64,000 bases of DNA from DATGLE01 sp035294325 (GCA_035294325.1 DATGLE010000034.1:16898-80897); one strand, 5' to 3'. Shown: positions 9,057 through 19,404, counted from the first letter of the stretch. Numbers and translations are program-made. The notes: generated from the sequence alone by a model not told the origin.

Positions 9057-12000
9057 CTAGCGCTGGCGGCCCAGGCGTGGCCGTTCGCCCGGTTTCGGCT
9101 CAAGCGCGGGCCGCTCTTCGATGAGGCGCAGCGCCTCGGCAATAGCGCGCTCCAACTGGGGATCGCTCTGGCCGGCAAAGTCCTGCGGTGCGATATCCAC
9201 CTCGATATCGGGATCGGTGCCATAGTTCTCCACCTTCCAGCCCACATCCTTGAACCAGAAAGAATACTCCGGCTGCGTGGTCACAGTACCATCCACCAGC
9301 CTGTGGCGCGGCTCAATACCTATGACGCCGCCCCAGGTGCGCTTTCCGATCAGCGGACCCAGGCCCATCAATTTGAAGCTGTGGCTAAAGATGTCGCCAT
9401 CGGAACCCGCATGCTCGTTGGTCAGAGCCACCATCGGGCCGCGCGGCGACTCCTCCGGGTACGGCTCTGGCTGGCCCCAGCGCGGGAAATCATAGCCAAT
9501 GCGGCGCCGCGCCAGCTTCTCCAGCAGCAGCCCCGATACATGGCCGCCGCTGTTCCAGCGCACATCAACCAGCAGAGCCGGATAATCATACTCGGCCAGG
9601 TAGCTGCGATGGAACTCGGCAAAACCGGAACCCATCATATCGGGGATATGGATGTAACCCACGCGCCCCTGCGAGGCTTCGTGTACGGTGCGGCGATTGC
9701 GCTCAACCCATTCTCGATAGCGCGCTGGCATCTCAGAAGAGAGCGCCTTGACCGCGATCACGCGCGTCTCCCTGCTCTCGGCCTGCTCGATCACAAGCTC
9801 TACCTCGTTGCCGGCCTGATTGACGAGCAGTTCCTGTGGCGGGCGCTCAGGTCCCGGGCGCTGCCCGTTGATCGCCAGCACCGCATCGCCCTCGCTCACG
9901 TTCAATCCTGGCGCAGCCAGCGGCGATGACTCGCGGCTATTCGACGGGTCGCCCCGCACAATGCGCGCGATACGATAGCAGCTGTTCTCAGCATCATAGG
10001 TCCAGTCCACGCCCAGCATGCCCTGCCGGTAATCTGGCCCCTGGCGATACTCGCCGCCCCACTCATAGGCGTGGGAGGTACCAAGCTCCCCTTGCAGCTC
10101 CCACAGCAGGTCGGACAATTCAGAGCGTGAGCTAACGCGGTCAACCAGCGGCGCATAGCGAGCATAGATCTCGGCCCAGTCGATCCCCGACATATCCTCA
10201 GCCCAGAACTGCTCACGTTGCAGGCGCCAGGCTTCCGTGAACATCTGCTTCCACTCGGCGGCCGGCTGCACCGAGACCTTCACCCTGGACAGGTCGAGCC
10301 AGCCACTCTCACGGCCCGGATGATCGCCATTCTCCGCCTTTGGCTTCTCTCCCGCTTTCAGCGCGCGCAAACGGTGGGACGAACGATAGAGCAGCGTCCT
10401 GTTATCGCGTGAGAGGGTAAAGTCGCTGACGTTATCGATGAGCCGCTCGCTTTTGTACTTCTCAAAATCGTAGCAGTCGATGCTGCCCCTGGTTCCCTGC
10501 TCATCGGAGGTATCATCCTGTACGGTGCCCTGGATGGGGAAAGAGAGAAAGAGCACTTTCCCCTTGATGCCGCGCACTGCCTCATAACGCCCCTCTTTTA
10601 CAGGGAACGGCAGCGCGCGCGCCGTAATGCCTTCCAGGTCGATGACCACTGCTGGCTCCGCTCTCTGAGAAGCTTTCCCCGTGTCTCCGCTCTGAGCCGC
10701 CTCGCCGTCTCCGGCGGGGGCGTCCTGCTCCTTTGAGTCCACCCGGTCTTTTTCCTTCTCTTCTGGCGCTTCAGGTTCGGGGATAAAGGGAGAACGCTGG
10801 TCACGGCGCAGCATGATCGCATACGGCCTGACGCCATTGGGGAAACCAAGATCGAAGTGCAAATTGTCGTACACAGGGTTGAAGACGCGATAGCCCAGGA
10901 AATACAGGTATTTGCCATTGGGATCGAAGGCGGGGCACGTGTCGCGTAATACCGGCTCGCTCGCCTGGTAGGTCGCGCCATCCTCCAGGTTGCAGAGCTT
11001 GATCGCCGTTTTCCGCGACGAGATCGGGAAACCATACGCCAGCCAGCGACCATCGGGCGACCAGGCCACGCCATCAATGCGCCGGTAATTGCTGCGCTCG
11101 ATGATGCGCGCCGTGGCGGCCCCCAGGTCCACGACGATAAGTTCGTTGCGATGGTTGGTAATGGCAACGTTATCGGCAGTGGGCGAAACATCCAGGCTGA
11201 CGGCGCGCCCGAACTCGATGTCGCTATACGTTTTCGGCTCGCCGGCCTCCTCAGGATTGAAGACGATAAGTTCTTCCTTCCCGCTGGCATCATTGATAGC
11301 GACCAGCCGCTTGCCGTCATTGAGCCATTCGAGGAAGCGATAGCGCACGCCGTCCGGCTCCCCGTGCTGCACAACCGGCCCCTCCCAGTTCCCCATTGTG
11401 AAAGCCTTGCCGCGCGTCGTCAGCGCGACCTTATGCCCCTGGGGATGCAGCGCGTAGGTATCGAGGAAGCGGCCAGCGGAGACGAACTTGCGATTACGCT
11501 GCGCTCGCAGGCTCGGCAGCATTACCTCGAGGTGACGCATGCTTCCACGTTCTGGATCGAAGAGGTAGAGATCGGCGCCAGAATGATACACGAGCCGCCG
11601 CCCGTCGCTGGCGAGCTGGCGCGCGTAGAAATCGCGGTGCTCGGTATGCTGGCGAACATCTTCTCCGCGTGGCGTGCATGAATAGATATTGCCTACGCCG
11701 TCCGCATCGGAGAGGAAATAGATACGCTCGCCGAGCCAGCAGGGATTGGCGATATTGCCTTCGAGTCGCAGGCGCTGGAAGTTACCGCTGCCGTCGGGAT
11801 CGCACCACAGATGCCCGGCGGTACCGCCCCGGTAGCGCTTCCAGTGCGAAAACTCCCTGATATTGATGTTGCGGCCAATGACGACACCGCCCCCCGGACC
11901 GTAGGATATCGCGTTCGCCATACCGTAAGGAAGCTGGCGCGGCAGCCCGCCATCCGGGGAGATAGCATAGATCACCTCGAAGCGCTGCGAAAACTGGCCG

Positions 12001-12320
12001 GCGTTACTGGCATAAAGGATCTCTTTGCCGTCGGGCGACCAGCCGATGACGCGGCAAGTGGCGGAGTGAAAGGTCAGACGCCGCGCCGGCCCGCCCTGCG
12101 CCGGCATGACATAGACCTCGCCAGGCCCCTCCTCGCGTCCAACAAAGGCCAGCAGCGTTCCATCCGGCGAGAAACGCGGGTAGCCAGCCTCCCCCACTCC
12201 CGCCGTCAGGCGCTCGGCCCGCCCACCCTCACTTGAGACCAGCCAGAGATCGTCCTCAGACACGAATACGATACGATCTTGAAAAATGTGCGGAAAGCGC
12301 ACATACCCCTGCGAAGGCAT
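9057..12320 (-). CDS. Tricorn-type protease (S41 family)
   Basis: 1087 aa, close to the usual tricorn length (~1050-1100). The N-terminal two thirds are TolB-like beta-propeller blades (repeated SPDG motifs such as PRFSPDGTLLAF, GWSPDGKEILYA), which filter peptides into the active site. A central tricorn C1 helical region carries GTSHAYEWGGEYR with the catalytic His. It is followed by a PDZ domain and a C-terminal S41 serine protease core with NEHAGSDGDIFS holding the nucleophile Ser-Asp pair. A charged linker rich in E/K/D lies between the propellers. Tricorn degrades oligopeptides released by other proteases in the cytoplasm. The start is the ATG at 12320, with AAAGGAG 5 nt upstream; an in-frame GTG 6 nt earlier is less likely. 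It stands alone; no partner peptidase is adjacent. Confidence 0.94.
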   Translation of the reverse strand: MPSQGYVRFPHIFQDRIVFVSEDDLWLVSSEGGRAERLTAGVGEAGYPRFSPDGTLLAFVGREEGPGEVYVMPAQGGPARRLTFHSATCRVIGWSPDGKEILYASNAGQFSQRFEVIYAISPDGGLPRQLPYGMANAISYGPGGGVVIGRNINIREFSHWKRYRGGTAGHLWCDPDGSGNFQRLRLEGNIANPCWLGERIYFLSDADGVGNIYSCTPRGEDVRQHTEHRDFYARQLASDGRRLVYHSGADLYLFDPERGSMRHLEVMLPSLRAQRNRKFVSAGRFLDTYALHPQGHKVALTTRGKAFTMGNWEGPVVQHGEPDGVRYRFLEWLNDGKRLVAINDASGKEELIVFNPEEAGEPKTYSDIEFGRAVSLDVSPTADNVAITNHRNELIVVDLGAATARIIERSNYRRIDGVAWSPDGRWLAYGFPISSRKTAIKLCNLEDGATYQASEPVLRDTCPAFDPNGKYLYFLGYRVFNPVYDNLHFDLGFPNGVRPYAIMLRRDQRSPFIPEPEAPEEKEKDRVDSKEQDAPAGDGEAAQSGDTGKASQRAEPAVVIDLEGITARALPFPVKEGRYEAVRGIKGKVLFLSFPIQGTVQDDTSDEQGTRGSIDCYDFEKYKSERLIDNVSDFTLSRDNRTLLYRSSHRLRALKAGEKPKAENGDHPGRESGWLDLSRVKVSVQPAAEWKQMFTEAWRLQREQFWAEDMSGIDWAEIYARYAPLVDRVSSRSELSDLLWELQGELGTSHAYEWGGEYRQGPDYRQGMLGVDWTYDAENSCYRIARIVRGDPSNSRESSPLAAPGLNVSEGDAVLAINGQRPGPERPPQELLVNQAGNEVELVIEQAESRETRVIAVKALSSEMPARYREWVERNRRTVHEASQGRVGYIHIPDMMGSGFAEFHRSYLAEYDYPALLVDVRWNSGGHVSGLLLEKLARRRIGYDFPRWGQPEPYPEESPRGPMVALTNEHAGSDGDIFSHSFKLMGLGPLIGKRTWGGVIGIEPRHRLVDGTVTTQPEYSFWFKDVGWKVENYGTDPDIEVDIAPQDFAGQSDPQLERAIAEALRLIEERPALEPKPGERPRLGRQR

Positions 12321-12446
12321 AAACACTCCTTTGTGGCAAAACGATCAGCGCAAAATCTGAAGCGAGCAGCCGGTAAATTCAACCATTGCTCACCGTCTAA
12401 CAGTAACAAACCGGCGGGATTCTTGCAATAGCCTGGCGGTTAGAAC

Positions 12447-13664
12447 TTAGAGCTTGCCCGAAGACCATGCGGCCTCCGTGGAATCCAGGGGCAGGGCCGA
12501 GGCGCGCGGAAGCACGACGGAGAAGGTGCTGCCATTGCCCGGAGTGCTCTCCACATCTATGCGCCCGCCGTGTCGCTGCACTATCTGAGATGAAATGTAG
12601 AGTCCCAGGCCAAGCCCGATACTGGAGCCGGTCTGGACCTCTATCCCCGGCACGCGGTAGAAGCGCTCAAAAATGTGGGGCAGCACTTCTGGTGGGATGC
12701 CAACACCCGTATCGCTCACGGAAACAACGCACTCTTGCTCGGTGGCATTGAGTTCCAGCCTGATAGGTGCATTGACGGAGGAGTATTTGCGTGCATTCGC
12801 CAGCAGATTGATGATAACCTGGCCGATGCGCGCTACATCTATCTCGGCCTCAACCGGCTCCTCAGGAAGTTCGAGAATGATATGAGGGGCGGGGTTTGTG
12901 CCCGCAAGGTATTCATCGACCAGGCGCCGGCAGAGATCCCTCATCTCACAGCGCTCGCATTGTAGCGTGAACATGCCGGTCTCGATCAAGGAGACGCTCA
13001 GCAAATCGTTGACCAGCACCTCCATGCGCCGGATGGAGTTCTCCATGCTAACCAGGCTCGCCACCTCCGGCGAACCCGCGCGCTCAAGCCGCCGGTGGAG
13101 CAGTTGCGTCATCCCTTTCAGGCTGGAGAGCGGCGTTTTAAGTTCGTGCGAGGCCATACTTAGAAACTCATCTTTGGCGGCGTTGGCCTCCACCAGTTCG
13201 CGCGTCCGTTCCTGCACCGCCACTTCGAGCGACCGGGCATGCTGCTCCAGCGCGCGCTGCTGCTCCGCTACACGCAGCCGCAACTGGTGCGTCTGGACAG
13301 CCCTGCTCAGCGCGGCCACAAAGTAGTCGCGGTCAATCGGCTTCTGAATGAAATCATATGCGCCACCACGCAGCGCCTGAATCGCCAGGTTATGATCGCC
13401 GTGTCCGGTAATCAACAACGTGGGGGTCTCGGGCCGCAATTCATGGACCTTCGCCAGCAGAGCCAGGCCATCCATGCCCGGCATCTTGATATCGCTTACG
13501 ATTGCGTCATAATCGTTGGCCCTGATGCGCTCGAGGGCAGCCTGTGCCGAGTCGGCGGTATCTACCCTGATGTTTTGCAGCCGCAGTGCAATCGCCTGGG
13601 GCAGCGCCTGCAATAGAGCCGGATCGTCATCAACAATGAGCACCCATCCATTTATATTTTCCAT
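12447..13664 (-). CDS. Hybrid response regulator-histidine kinase (REC-HisKA-HATPase)
   Basis: 405 aa. The N-terminal receiver has the acidic pocket VDDDP and phospho-acceptor in DAIVSDIKMPGMDG, with the conserved Lys in FIQKPIDRDYF. A coiled-coil linker precedes the HisKA H-box (ASHELKTPLSSLKG) and an ATPase with N-box LLANARKYS, G1 box DTGVGIPP and G2 box GLGLGLYIS. It has no membrane segment, so it is cytoplasmic. The ATG at 13664 is preferred, with GAGG 5 nt upstream; a GTG at 13670 would overlap the upstream stop. It is the last gene of a three-gene operon with the coiled-coil kinase and the tandem-PAS protein. The receiver in front of a kinase suggests that it takes phosphate or signal from the kinase encoded just upstream; that link is inferred. 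Confidence 0.93.
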   Translation of the reverse strand: MENINGWVLIVDDDPALLQALPQAIALRLQNIRVDTADSAQAALERIRANDYDAIVSDIKMPGMDGLALLAKVHELRPETPTLLITGHGDHNLAIQALRGGAYDFIQKPIDRDYFVAALSRAVQTHQLRLRVAEQQRALEQHARSLEVAVQERTRELVEANAAKDEFLSMASHELKTPLSSLKGMTQLLHRRLERAGSPEVASLVSMENSIRRMEVLVNDLLSVSLIETGMFTLQCERCEMRDLCRRLVDEYLAGTNPAPHIILELPEEPVEAEIDVARIGQVIINLLANARKYSSVNAPIRLELNATEQECVVSVSDTGVGIPPEVLPHIFERFYRVPGIEVQTGSSIGLGLGLYISSQIVQRHGGRIDVESTPGNGSTFSVVLPRASALPLDSTEAAWSSGKL

Positions 13665-13666
13665 AA

Positions 13667-14833
13667 TCACCTCGCCCCACTTTCCAGATCATCTCTCTTT
13701 ATGGGAAGCTGTACCAGGAAGGCTGCGCCGCGCCCCGGGCTATTTTTAAGCGTAATCGTCCCCTGATGATCCCTGATAATCCCATAGGTAATCGAGAGTC
13801 CCAGGCCGGTTCCCGCCCCCACCTCCTTTGTCGTAAAGAAAGGATCGAAGATCCGCTGCTCCAGTTCTACAGGTATGCCTGGCCCGCTATCGGAAATGCT
13901 GATCTCTACGGCTTGCTTATCCTTTGCACACTCAATGGTAATGATTTTCTGTGGCGCTTCGCTCAACGCATCGCGCGCATTGGTGAGCAGATTGATAAAG
14001 ACCTGCTCCAACTGAATGGCATTCCCGATGACCACCACGTCTTCGGGGAGAAGATGCTGCCTGACCTCGATCTGGCGCAGGCGAAGCTGCTCCTGCATCA
14101 GTGAGAGCGAATTCTGAATTACGCGCGTGATCGAGACAGGCTCATAGCTCACCGAAGCGGCTCGCCCGAAGGTGCGCAGGTGTGAGATAATTTCCGTTGC
14201 CTTGCGGACCTGCTGCATGGCGCTGCGCAGCTCCTGCAAGATACGCTCCGGCTCGGTATCGGCCAGCCCCAGTTCGATGAGGTCAATGGCATTACCAACA
14301 AACAGGCCGATGTTATTCAGCGGATTGTTGAGTTCATGAGCGACACCGGTGGTCAGTTCTCCCAGCGTAGCCAGTTTACCAGCCTGCACAAGCTGCTCTT
14401 GCTTCTCCCGCAATTCCTGTTCGCGGCGCTGCACGGCCTCCGTCGTCTCTTTGAGGTCGCTCATAATATGGATCATGGCCTTGCGGCTGCTCTCCAGGCG
14501 TTGATTAGAGTGGTGCGAATCCAGCAAAATGTGCATCAGCGCCCGGCGCGAATTATCCAGGTGCTCGGTCTGGTGGGCCAGGCTGCTGCGGTCCTGCTCA
14601 TAGTCGGCCAGGATGTGGATCATGGCCTTGCGTTGATCGTTCAGCTTGCGATTGACTGCGTTCAGGTCGCTGAGAATATGGATGAAAGCGCGGCGGCGCT
14701 CCTCGCTCTTCTGCACTCGCATCTCCAGAACAGCATTCTCCTCCAGCAGACGCGCATACTCCTGGCGGAGTTGTTCCAGCTCTATTGCTTCATGGGATAC
14801 GAGTTCAGAGGTAAGCGATTGCATTCCACTCAT
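13667..14833 (-). CDS. Cytoplasmic sensor histidine kinase with repeated coiled-coil signal segment
   Basis: 388 aa. Residues 1-145 are an uninterrupted charged coiled coil with four copies of the motif R[RK]A[FML][IM]HI[LM]xD beginning at about residues 47, 68, 96 and 117. Their spacings are 21, 28 and 21 residues, all multiples of seven. The kinase core has the H-box GVAHELNNPLNN, N-box NLLTNARDAL, G1 SDSGPGIP and G2 GTGLGLSITYG, a NtrB-like class of HisKA/HATPase. It has no sensor domain and no membrane segment of its own. Its start codon overlaps the stop of the upstream tandem-PAS gene (ATGA), so the two are translationally coupled and the PAS protein probably supplies the input. The H-box position and ATP lid look intact. 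Confidence 0.93.
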   Translation of the reverse strand: MSGMQSLTSELVSHEAIELEQLRQEYARLLEENAVLEMRVQKSEERRRAFIHILSDLNAVNRKLNDQRKAMIHILADYEQDRSSLAHQTEHLDNSRRALMHILLDSHHSNQRLESSRKAMIHIMSDLKETTEAVQRREQELREKQEQLVQAGKLATLGELTTGVAHELNNPLNNIGLFVGNAIDLIELGLADTEPERILQELRSAMQQVRKATEIISHLRTFGRAASVSYEPVSITRVIQNSLSLMQEQLRLRQIEVRQHLLPEDVVVIGNAIQLEQVFINLLTNARDALSEAPQKIITIECAKDKQAVEISISDSGPGIPVELEQRIFDPFFTTKEVGAGTGLGLSITYGIIRDHQGTITLKNSPGRGAAFLVQLPIKRDDLESGAR

Positions 14834-15780
14834 CTATACTGACCTCTATCTCCTTTCACCTTCTCAAGCTCTCGCTTTAAATTCTCTATCTCTTTTTCCA
14901 GCGCAATCATCTTTAACTCACGGCCTACAACGACCTCTTCAAACTTCTCCAGGTCGAGAATCTTTTCCTGCAACTCGGCCTTCGACTCCTCCAGATCCCG
15001 CACAACCTTTTCATAGGCGCGCATATCGCGCAGAATACCAATCGCACCGATGACCTTGCCATCTGGATCGCGCAGGGCCGAGGCATTCAAAGTAGTCGGG
15101 ATCACCTCGCCGGAGGCGCTGCGCGGATTGAGCCGCGCGTTGCGCGTCACGCCTCGCTCTATAACTTCGCGCAGGGCCGCAAGGAACTCACGCGTCTCCT
15201 CGGGACTGATAAAGCGCGAAAGCGACTGCTCCAGCACCTCGTCTGGACGAAAGCCAAGCAGTTCATAGACGGCATCGTTGGCCTGCAAGATCTTGCCTTC
15301 CAGGTCCGAGACGAACACCGGGTCCGGCGCATTCTTAATCAGGCTATCAGAATAGGCGCGCGCCTTGTCCAGCTCGCGCATGTCGCGCAGGATACCAATC
15401 GCGCCGATGACCTTGCCATCTGGATCGCGCAGGGCCGAGGCGTTGAGCGTAGTGGCAATGACCTCCCCGGAGGCGCTGCGCGGATTGAGCCGCGCGTTGC
15501 GCGTCACGCCCTTCTCGATCACTTCGCGCAGCGCGGCGGTAAACTCGCGCGTCTCCTCCGCGCTGATAAAGCGCGAAAGCGACTGCTCCAGCACCTCGTC
15601 GGTGCGGAAACCGAGCAGTTCATAGACGGCATCGTTGGCCTGCAAGATCTTGCCTTCCAGGTCCGAGACGAACACCGGGTCCGGCGCGCTTTTGATAATG
15701 ATATCGGCATCGAGTGAGCCGTGAGACCTGGTATTCACTCGCGCGGCCACCCCACTCACGGGCACAACATTATCGAGCAT
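14830..15780 (-). CDS. Tandem-PAS signalling protein without output domain
   Basis: 316 aa. Two PAS/PAC domains (about residues 27-140 and 146-260) are nearly identical, both containing APDPVFVSDLEGKILQANDA and GEVI.TTLNASALRDPDGKV. The copies are offset by 119 residues (357 bp), and the DNA is also highly similar, which points to a recent internal duplication. Residues 265-316 form a strongly charged coiled coil (LEKEIENLKRELEKVKG). No kinase, cyclase or DNA-binding domain follows. It is the first gene of the operon, so it probably senses a small ligand or redox state and passes the signal through its coiled coil to the neighbouring kinase. ATG at 15780 has GGAGG 6 nt upstream. Confidence 0.9.
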   Translation of the reverse strand: MLDNVVPVSGVAARVNTRSHGSLDADIIIKSAPDPVFVSDLEGKILQANDAVYELLGFRTDEVLEQSLSRFISAEETREFTAALREVIEKGVTRNARLNPRSASGEVIATTLNASALRDPDGKVIGAIGILRDMRELDKARAYSDSLIKNAPDPVFVSDLEGKILQANDAVYELLGFRPDEVLEQSLSRFISPEETREFLAALREVIERGVTRNARLNPRSASGEVIPTTLNASALRDPDGKVIGAIGILRDMRAYEKVVRDLEESKAELQEKILDLEKFEEVVVGRELKMIALEKEIENLKRELEKVKGDRGQYR

Positions 15781-15904
15781 CTATAACCTCCGCCTTAAAA
15801 ATTTGTACTGATAGCCTCCGTACAATGCGCCTGTAACACAGCAGTTGTATATATGAAGCAGACGGGCTTCTTCTACTATTAACGTTTGCACGAGATTACC
15901 AGAA

Positions 15905-15934
15905 AGTATAGCAGACATATGTTCCCATGTGCAA
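15905..15934 (-). promoter_or_regulatory. Predicted promoter of the PAS/kinase operon
   Basis: On the minus strand, TTGCAC (15934-15929), an 18-bp spacer and TATACT (15910-15905) form a good sigma70-type promoter about 125 bp upstream of the tandem-PAS start. Confidence 0.5.
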
Positions 15935-15982
15935 GCGCGTAGCCTCAATGTTAGTTGTAGAGTTTAGGTCGAGAGAGCAACG

Positions 15983-16057
15983 TTTCAGAATAGAGATGAT
16001 GTGGTGCGACACAGGCGCTTCGCGCCTGTGTCGCACCACATCATCTCTATTCTGAAA
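15983..16057. repeat. Long perfect hairpin, 36-bp arms, TTC loop
   Basis: Positions 15983-16018 pair without mismatch to 16022-16057. The three-base loop TTC is closed by C-G, which reads C(GAA)G on the minus strand. It lies between two divergent genes: its left edge is about 50 bp from the -35 of the PAS operon promoter and its right edge 28 bp from the -35 of the sucC promoter. It is therefore not at the end of either transcript. Confidence 0.93.
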
Positions 16058-16085
16058 GTGCAGGAGGTGCCGGAAACAATCTTCC

Positions 16086-16114
16086 TTGACACCCTGGAAT
16101 GATAGTGCTAGCAT
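16086..16114 (+). promoter_or_regulatory. Predicted sucCD operon promoter
   Basis: Consensus TTGACA at 16086-16091, a 17-bp spacer and TAGCAT at 16109-16114, giving a start near 16121 and a leader of about 67 nt before the sucC GTG. Confidence 0.6.
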
Positions 16115-16187
16115 AAATTTGTCAAGGCATCGCTTCTCCTTGCCCTCCGGGGGCATCCGATATGCAACACTAAGGAGTATATTTTCG

Positions 16188-17327
<1,140 letters not shown>

Positions 17328-17339
17328 GGGATAAAAATT

Positions 17340-18203
17340 ATGAGTATTCTTATGGATAATACGACGCGGGTGATTGTGCAGGGTATTACCGGGCGTGAGG
17401 GGCAATTTCATACCCGCAATATGAAAGCGGCTGGCACAAACATCGTCGGGGGCACGACTCCCGGCAAGGGCGGGCAGATGGTAGAGGGCGTGCCCGTTTT
17501 CGACACCGTTGCTCAGGCGAGAGCCGCCACCGACGCCAACGCAAGCTGCATTTTTGTGCCGGGTCCCGGCGCCGCCGATGCCATCATGGAGGCTGCCAGC
17601 GCCGGCATCAAGCTGATCGTCTGCATCAGCGAGTGGATCCCGGTGATCGACATGACGCGCGCGGTATTGACCGTGCGCGAACACGGTGCGCGCCTGATCG
17701 GGCCGAACTGCCCGGGCATCTGCACGCCGGGGCATGGCAAGATCGGCATCATTCCCTACCAGATCTTCACGCCTGGCCCCGTCGGGTTCATCTCCCGCTC
17801 CGGCACGCTCACCTACGAGGTTGTCTCACTGCTGACCGGGGCCGGCATCGGGCAATCTACCTGCATCGGCATCGGCGGCGATCCCATCATCGGCTCGACT
17901 TTCAGCGATTATCTCAAGCTTTTTGAGAGCGATCCGCAGACGAAAGCGGTGGTGATGTGTGGCGAGATCGGCGGCAGCGACGAGGAAGATGCGGCGGAGT
18001 ACATCAAGACGATGAGCAAGCCCGTCGTCGCCTTTATCTCCGGGCGTACCGCACCGCCAGGAAAGCGCATGGGCCACGCAGGCGCGATCATCTCCGGCAA
18101 TACCGGCACGGCACAGGGCAAGGTTGCCGCGCTCCAGGCGGTAGGCGTGCCCGTCGCGGATACCATCTTCGATATTCCCGATCTGGTGAAGAAAGTTCTG
18201 TGA
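17340..18203 (+). CDS. sucD: Succinyl-CoA synthetase, alpha subunit
   Basis: 287 aa. It binds CoA through an N-terminal Rossmann fold (VIVQGITGREGQFHT) and carries the phosphorylated active-site histidine His246 in GKRMGHAGAII. FISRSGTLTYE and CIGIGGDPIIG are further family signatures. It pairs with the SucC subunit encoded 12 bp upstream. Only 4 bp separate it from the downstream deacetylase gene, so the whole set is very likely cotranscribed. Confidence 0.97.
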   Translation: MSILMDNTTRVIVQGITGREGQFHTRNMKAAGTNIVGGTTPGKGGQMVEGVPVFDTVAQARAATDANASCIFVPGPGAADAIMEAASAGIKLIVCISEWIPVIDMTRAVLTVREHGARLIGPNCPGICTPGHGKIGIIPYQIFTPGPVGFISRSGTLTYEVVSLLTGAGIGQSTCIGIGGDPIIGSTFSDYLKLFESDPQTKAVVMCGEIGGSDEEDAAEYIKTMSKPVVAFISGRTAPPGKRMGHAGAIISGNTGTAQGKVAALQAVGVPVADTIFDIPDLVKKVL

Positions 18204-18207
18204 CATT

Positions 18208-19386
18208 ATGACCACGGCTCTGATCTACGATCCGATCTTTTTAGAGCATCTTACGCCGTCGCGGCACCCTGAGAGGCCACAGCGCGTAGAGATGGCGATC
18301 AATGTCCTGGAGGCACTGGGCTGGCTGGAGCGCGATGGCCTGCTGCTCCTGCCTCCCCGCGCCGCGACGGTAGATGAGCTGGCCGCCATCCACGAACGCA
18401 GGTATATTCGCAAAGTGGAGAAAGCCAGCCAGAAGGTCGCCGCCGAAGCGGAGTCCGGCGGCCCCCAAACGCGCTTCTTCGCTACCGATACCTACGTCTC
18501 GGCCAGGTCATACGAGGCCGCGCTCAAAGCCGCTGGCGCACCGCTCACTGCTATCGACGCGATCCTGGAGGGCCGGGCAACCAATGCGTATTGCCTGGTG
18601 CGCCCTCCCGGTCATCACGCCGTCGCGGAATCGGCGATGGGCTTCTGCCTCTTCAACAACGTGGCGGTGGCCGCACGTTATGCTATCGATCATCATGGCA
18701 TGGAGCGCGTGATGATTATCGACTACGACGTGCATCATGGCAACGGCACCCAGGAGGCGTTCTACACTGACCCGCGCGTGCTCTACTTTTCTCTTCACCA
18801 GGCGCCGTTCTATCCCGGCACCGGCCTGGCCGAAGAGCGCGGCGAAGGTCCGGGATTTGGCACGACGATCAATGTACCGCTGCCGGCGAAGACGACCTTC
18901 GATAGCTATAAGGCCGTCTTCCGCCAGGTTATGATGCCCGCCGCTGACCGTTTCAAGCCGCAGTTGATCCTGGTCTCCGCCGGTTTCGACGCGCACTGGC
19001 ACGATCCGATAGGCGACATGAACCTCTCAACGGCGGGCTTTGCCCAGCTCAATATGATTATCCTCGAACTGGCGAATCTGCTCTGTGACGGACGCCTGGT
19101 GCTGGTACAGGAGGGGGGCTATAGCCTGGAAGCGATGGGCGCCTGCGTCGCCACCTGTATCAATATCCTGCTCGGAGACGATGCGGCTGTCGATAATCTC
19201 GGTCCGCCGCCTGAGATGGAATGGCGCCTCAACGACGACGCTCTGATCGCCGAGCTGCGCCGCATCCACGAGCTGACGGGCTATCGTATGCGCAACGCTC
19301 CGAAACCAGATATCGAGCGGCTGCGCCGTGAAATAAAGGGGCCAGGAGCGGATGATAGACCAGCCGCCGAAAATACATCTCAGTAG
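18208..19386 (+). CDS. Histone-deacetylase-family protein (AcuC-like lysine/polyamine deacylase)
   Basis: 392 aa, the usual length for AcuC-type class I/II deacetylases. It hydrolyses acyl-lysine or acetylpolyamine amides with a Zn ion in the cytoplasm. Visible motifs are SRHPERPQRV near the N terminus, LVRPPGHHA with the tandem catalytic histidines, GFCLFNNVAVAA, the metal-binding DYDVHHGNGTQ, and VSAGFDAHWHDP. The gene starts 4 bp after sucD and is followed by a GNAT acetyltransferase after 18 bp. In Bacillus, AcuC controls acetyl-CoA synthetase by deacetylation; linkage with sucCD suggests control of an acyl-CoA enzyme here, which is inference. Confidence 0.9.
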   Translation: MTTALIYDPIFLEHLTPSRHPERPQRVEMAINVLEALGWLERDGLLLLPPRAATVDELAAIHERRYIRKVEKASQKVAAEAESGGPQTRFFATDTYVSARSYEAALKAAGAPLTAIDAILEGRATNAYCLVRPPGHHAVAESAMGFCLFNNVAVAARYAIDHHGMERVMIIDYDVHHGNGTQEAFYTDPRVLYFSLHQAPFYPGTGLAEERGEGPGFGTTINVPLPAKTTFDSYKAVFRQVMMPAADRFKPQLILVSAGFDAHWHDPIGDMNLSTAGFAQLNMIILELANLLCDGRLVLVQEGGYSLEAMGACVATCINILLGDDAAVDNLGPPPEMEWRLNDDALIAELRRIHELTGYRMRNAPKPDIERLRREIKGPGADDRPAAENTSQ

Positions 19387-19404
19387 CAACGATGCCGTGT
19401 TCTG

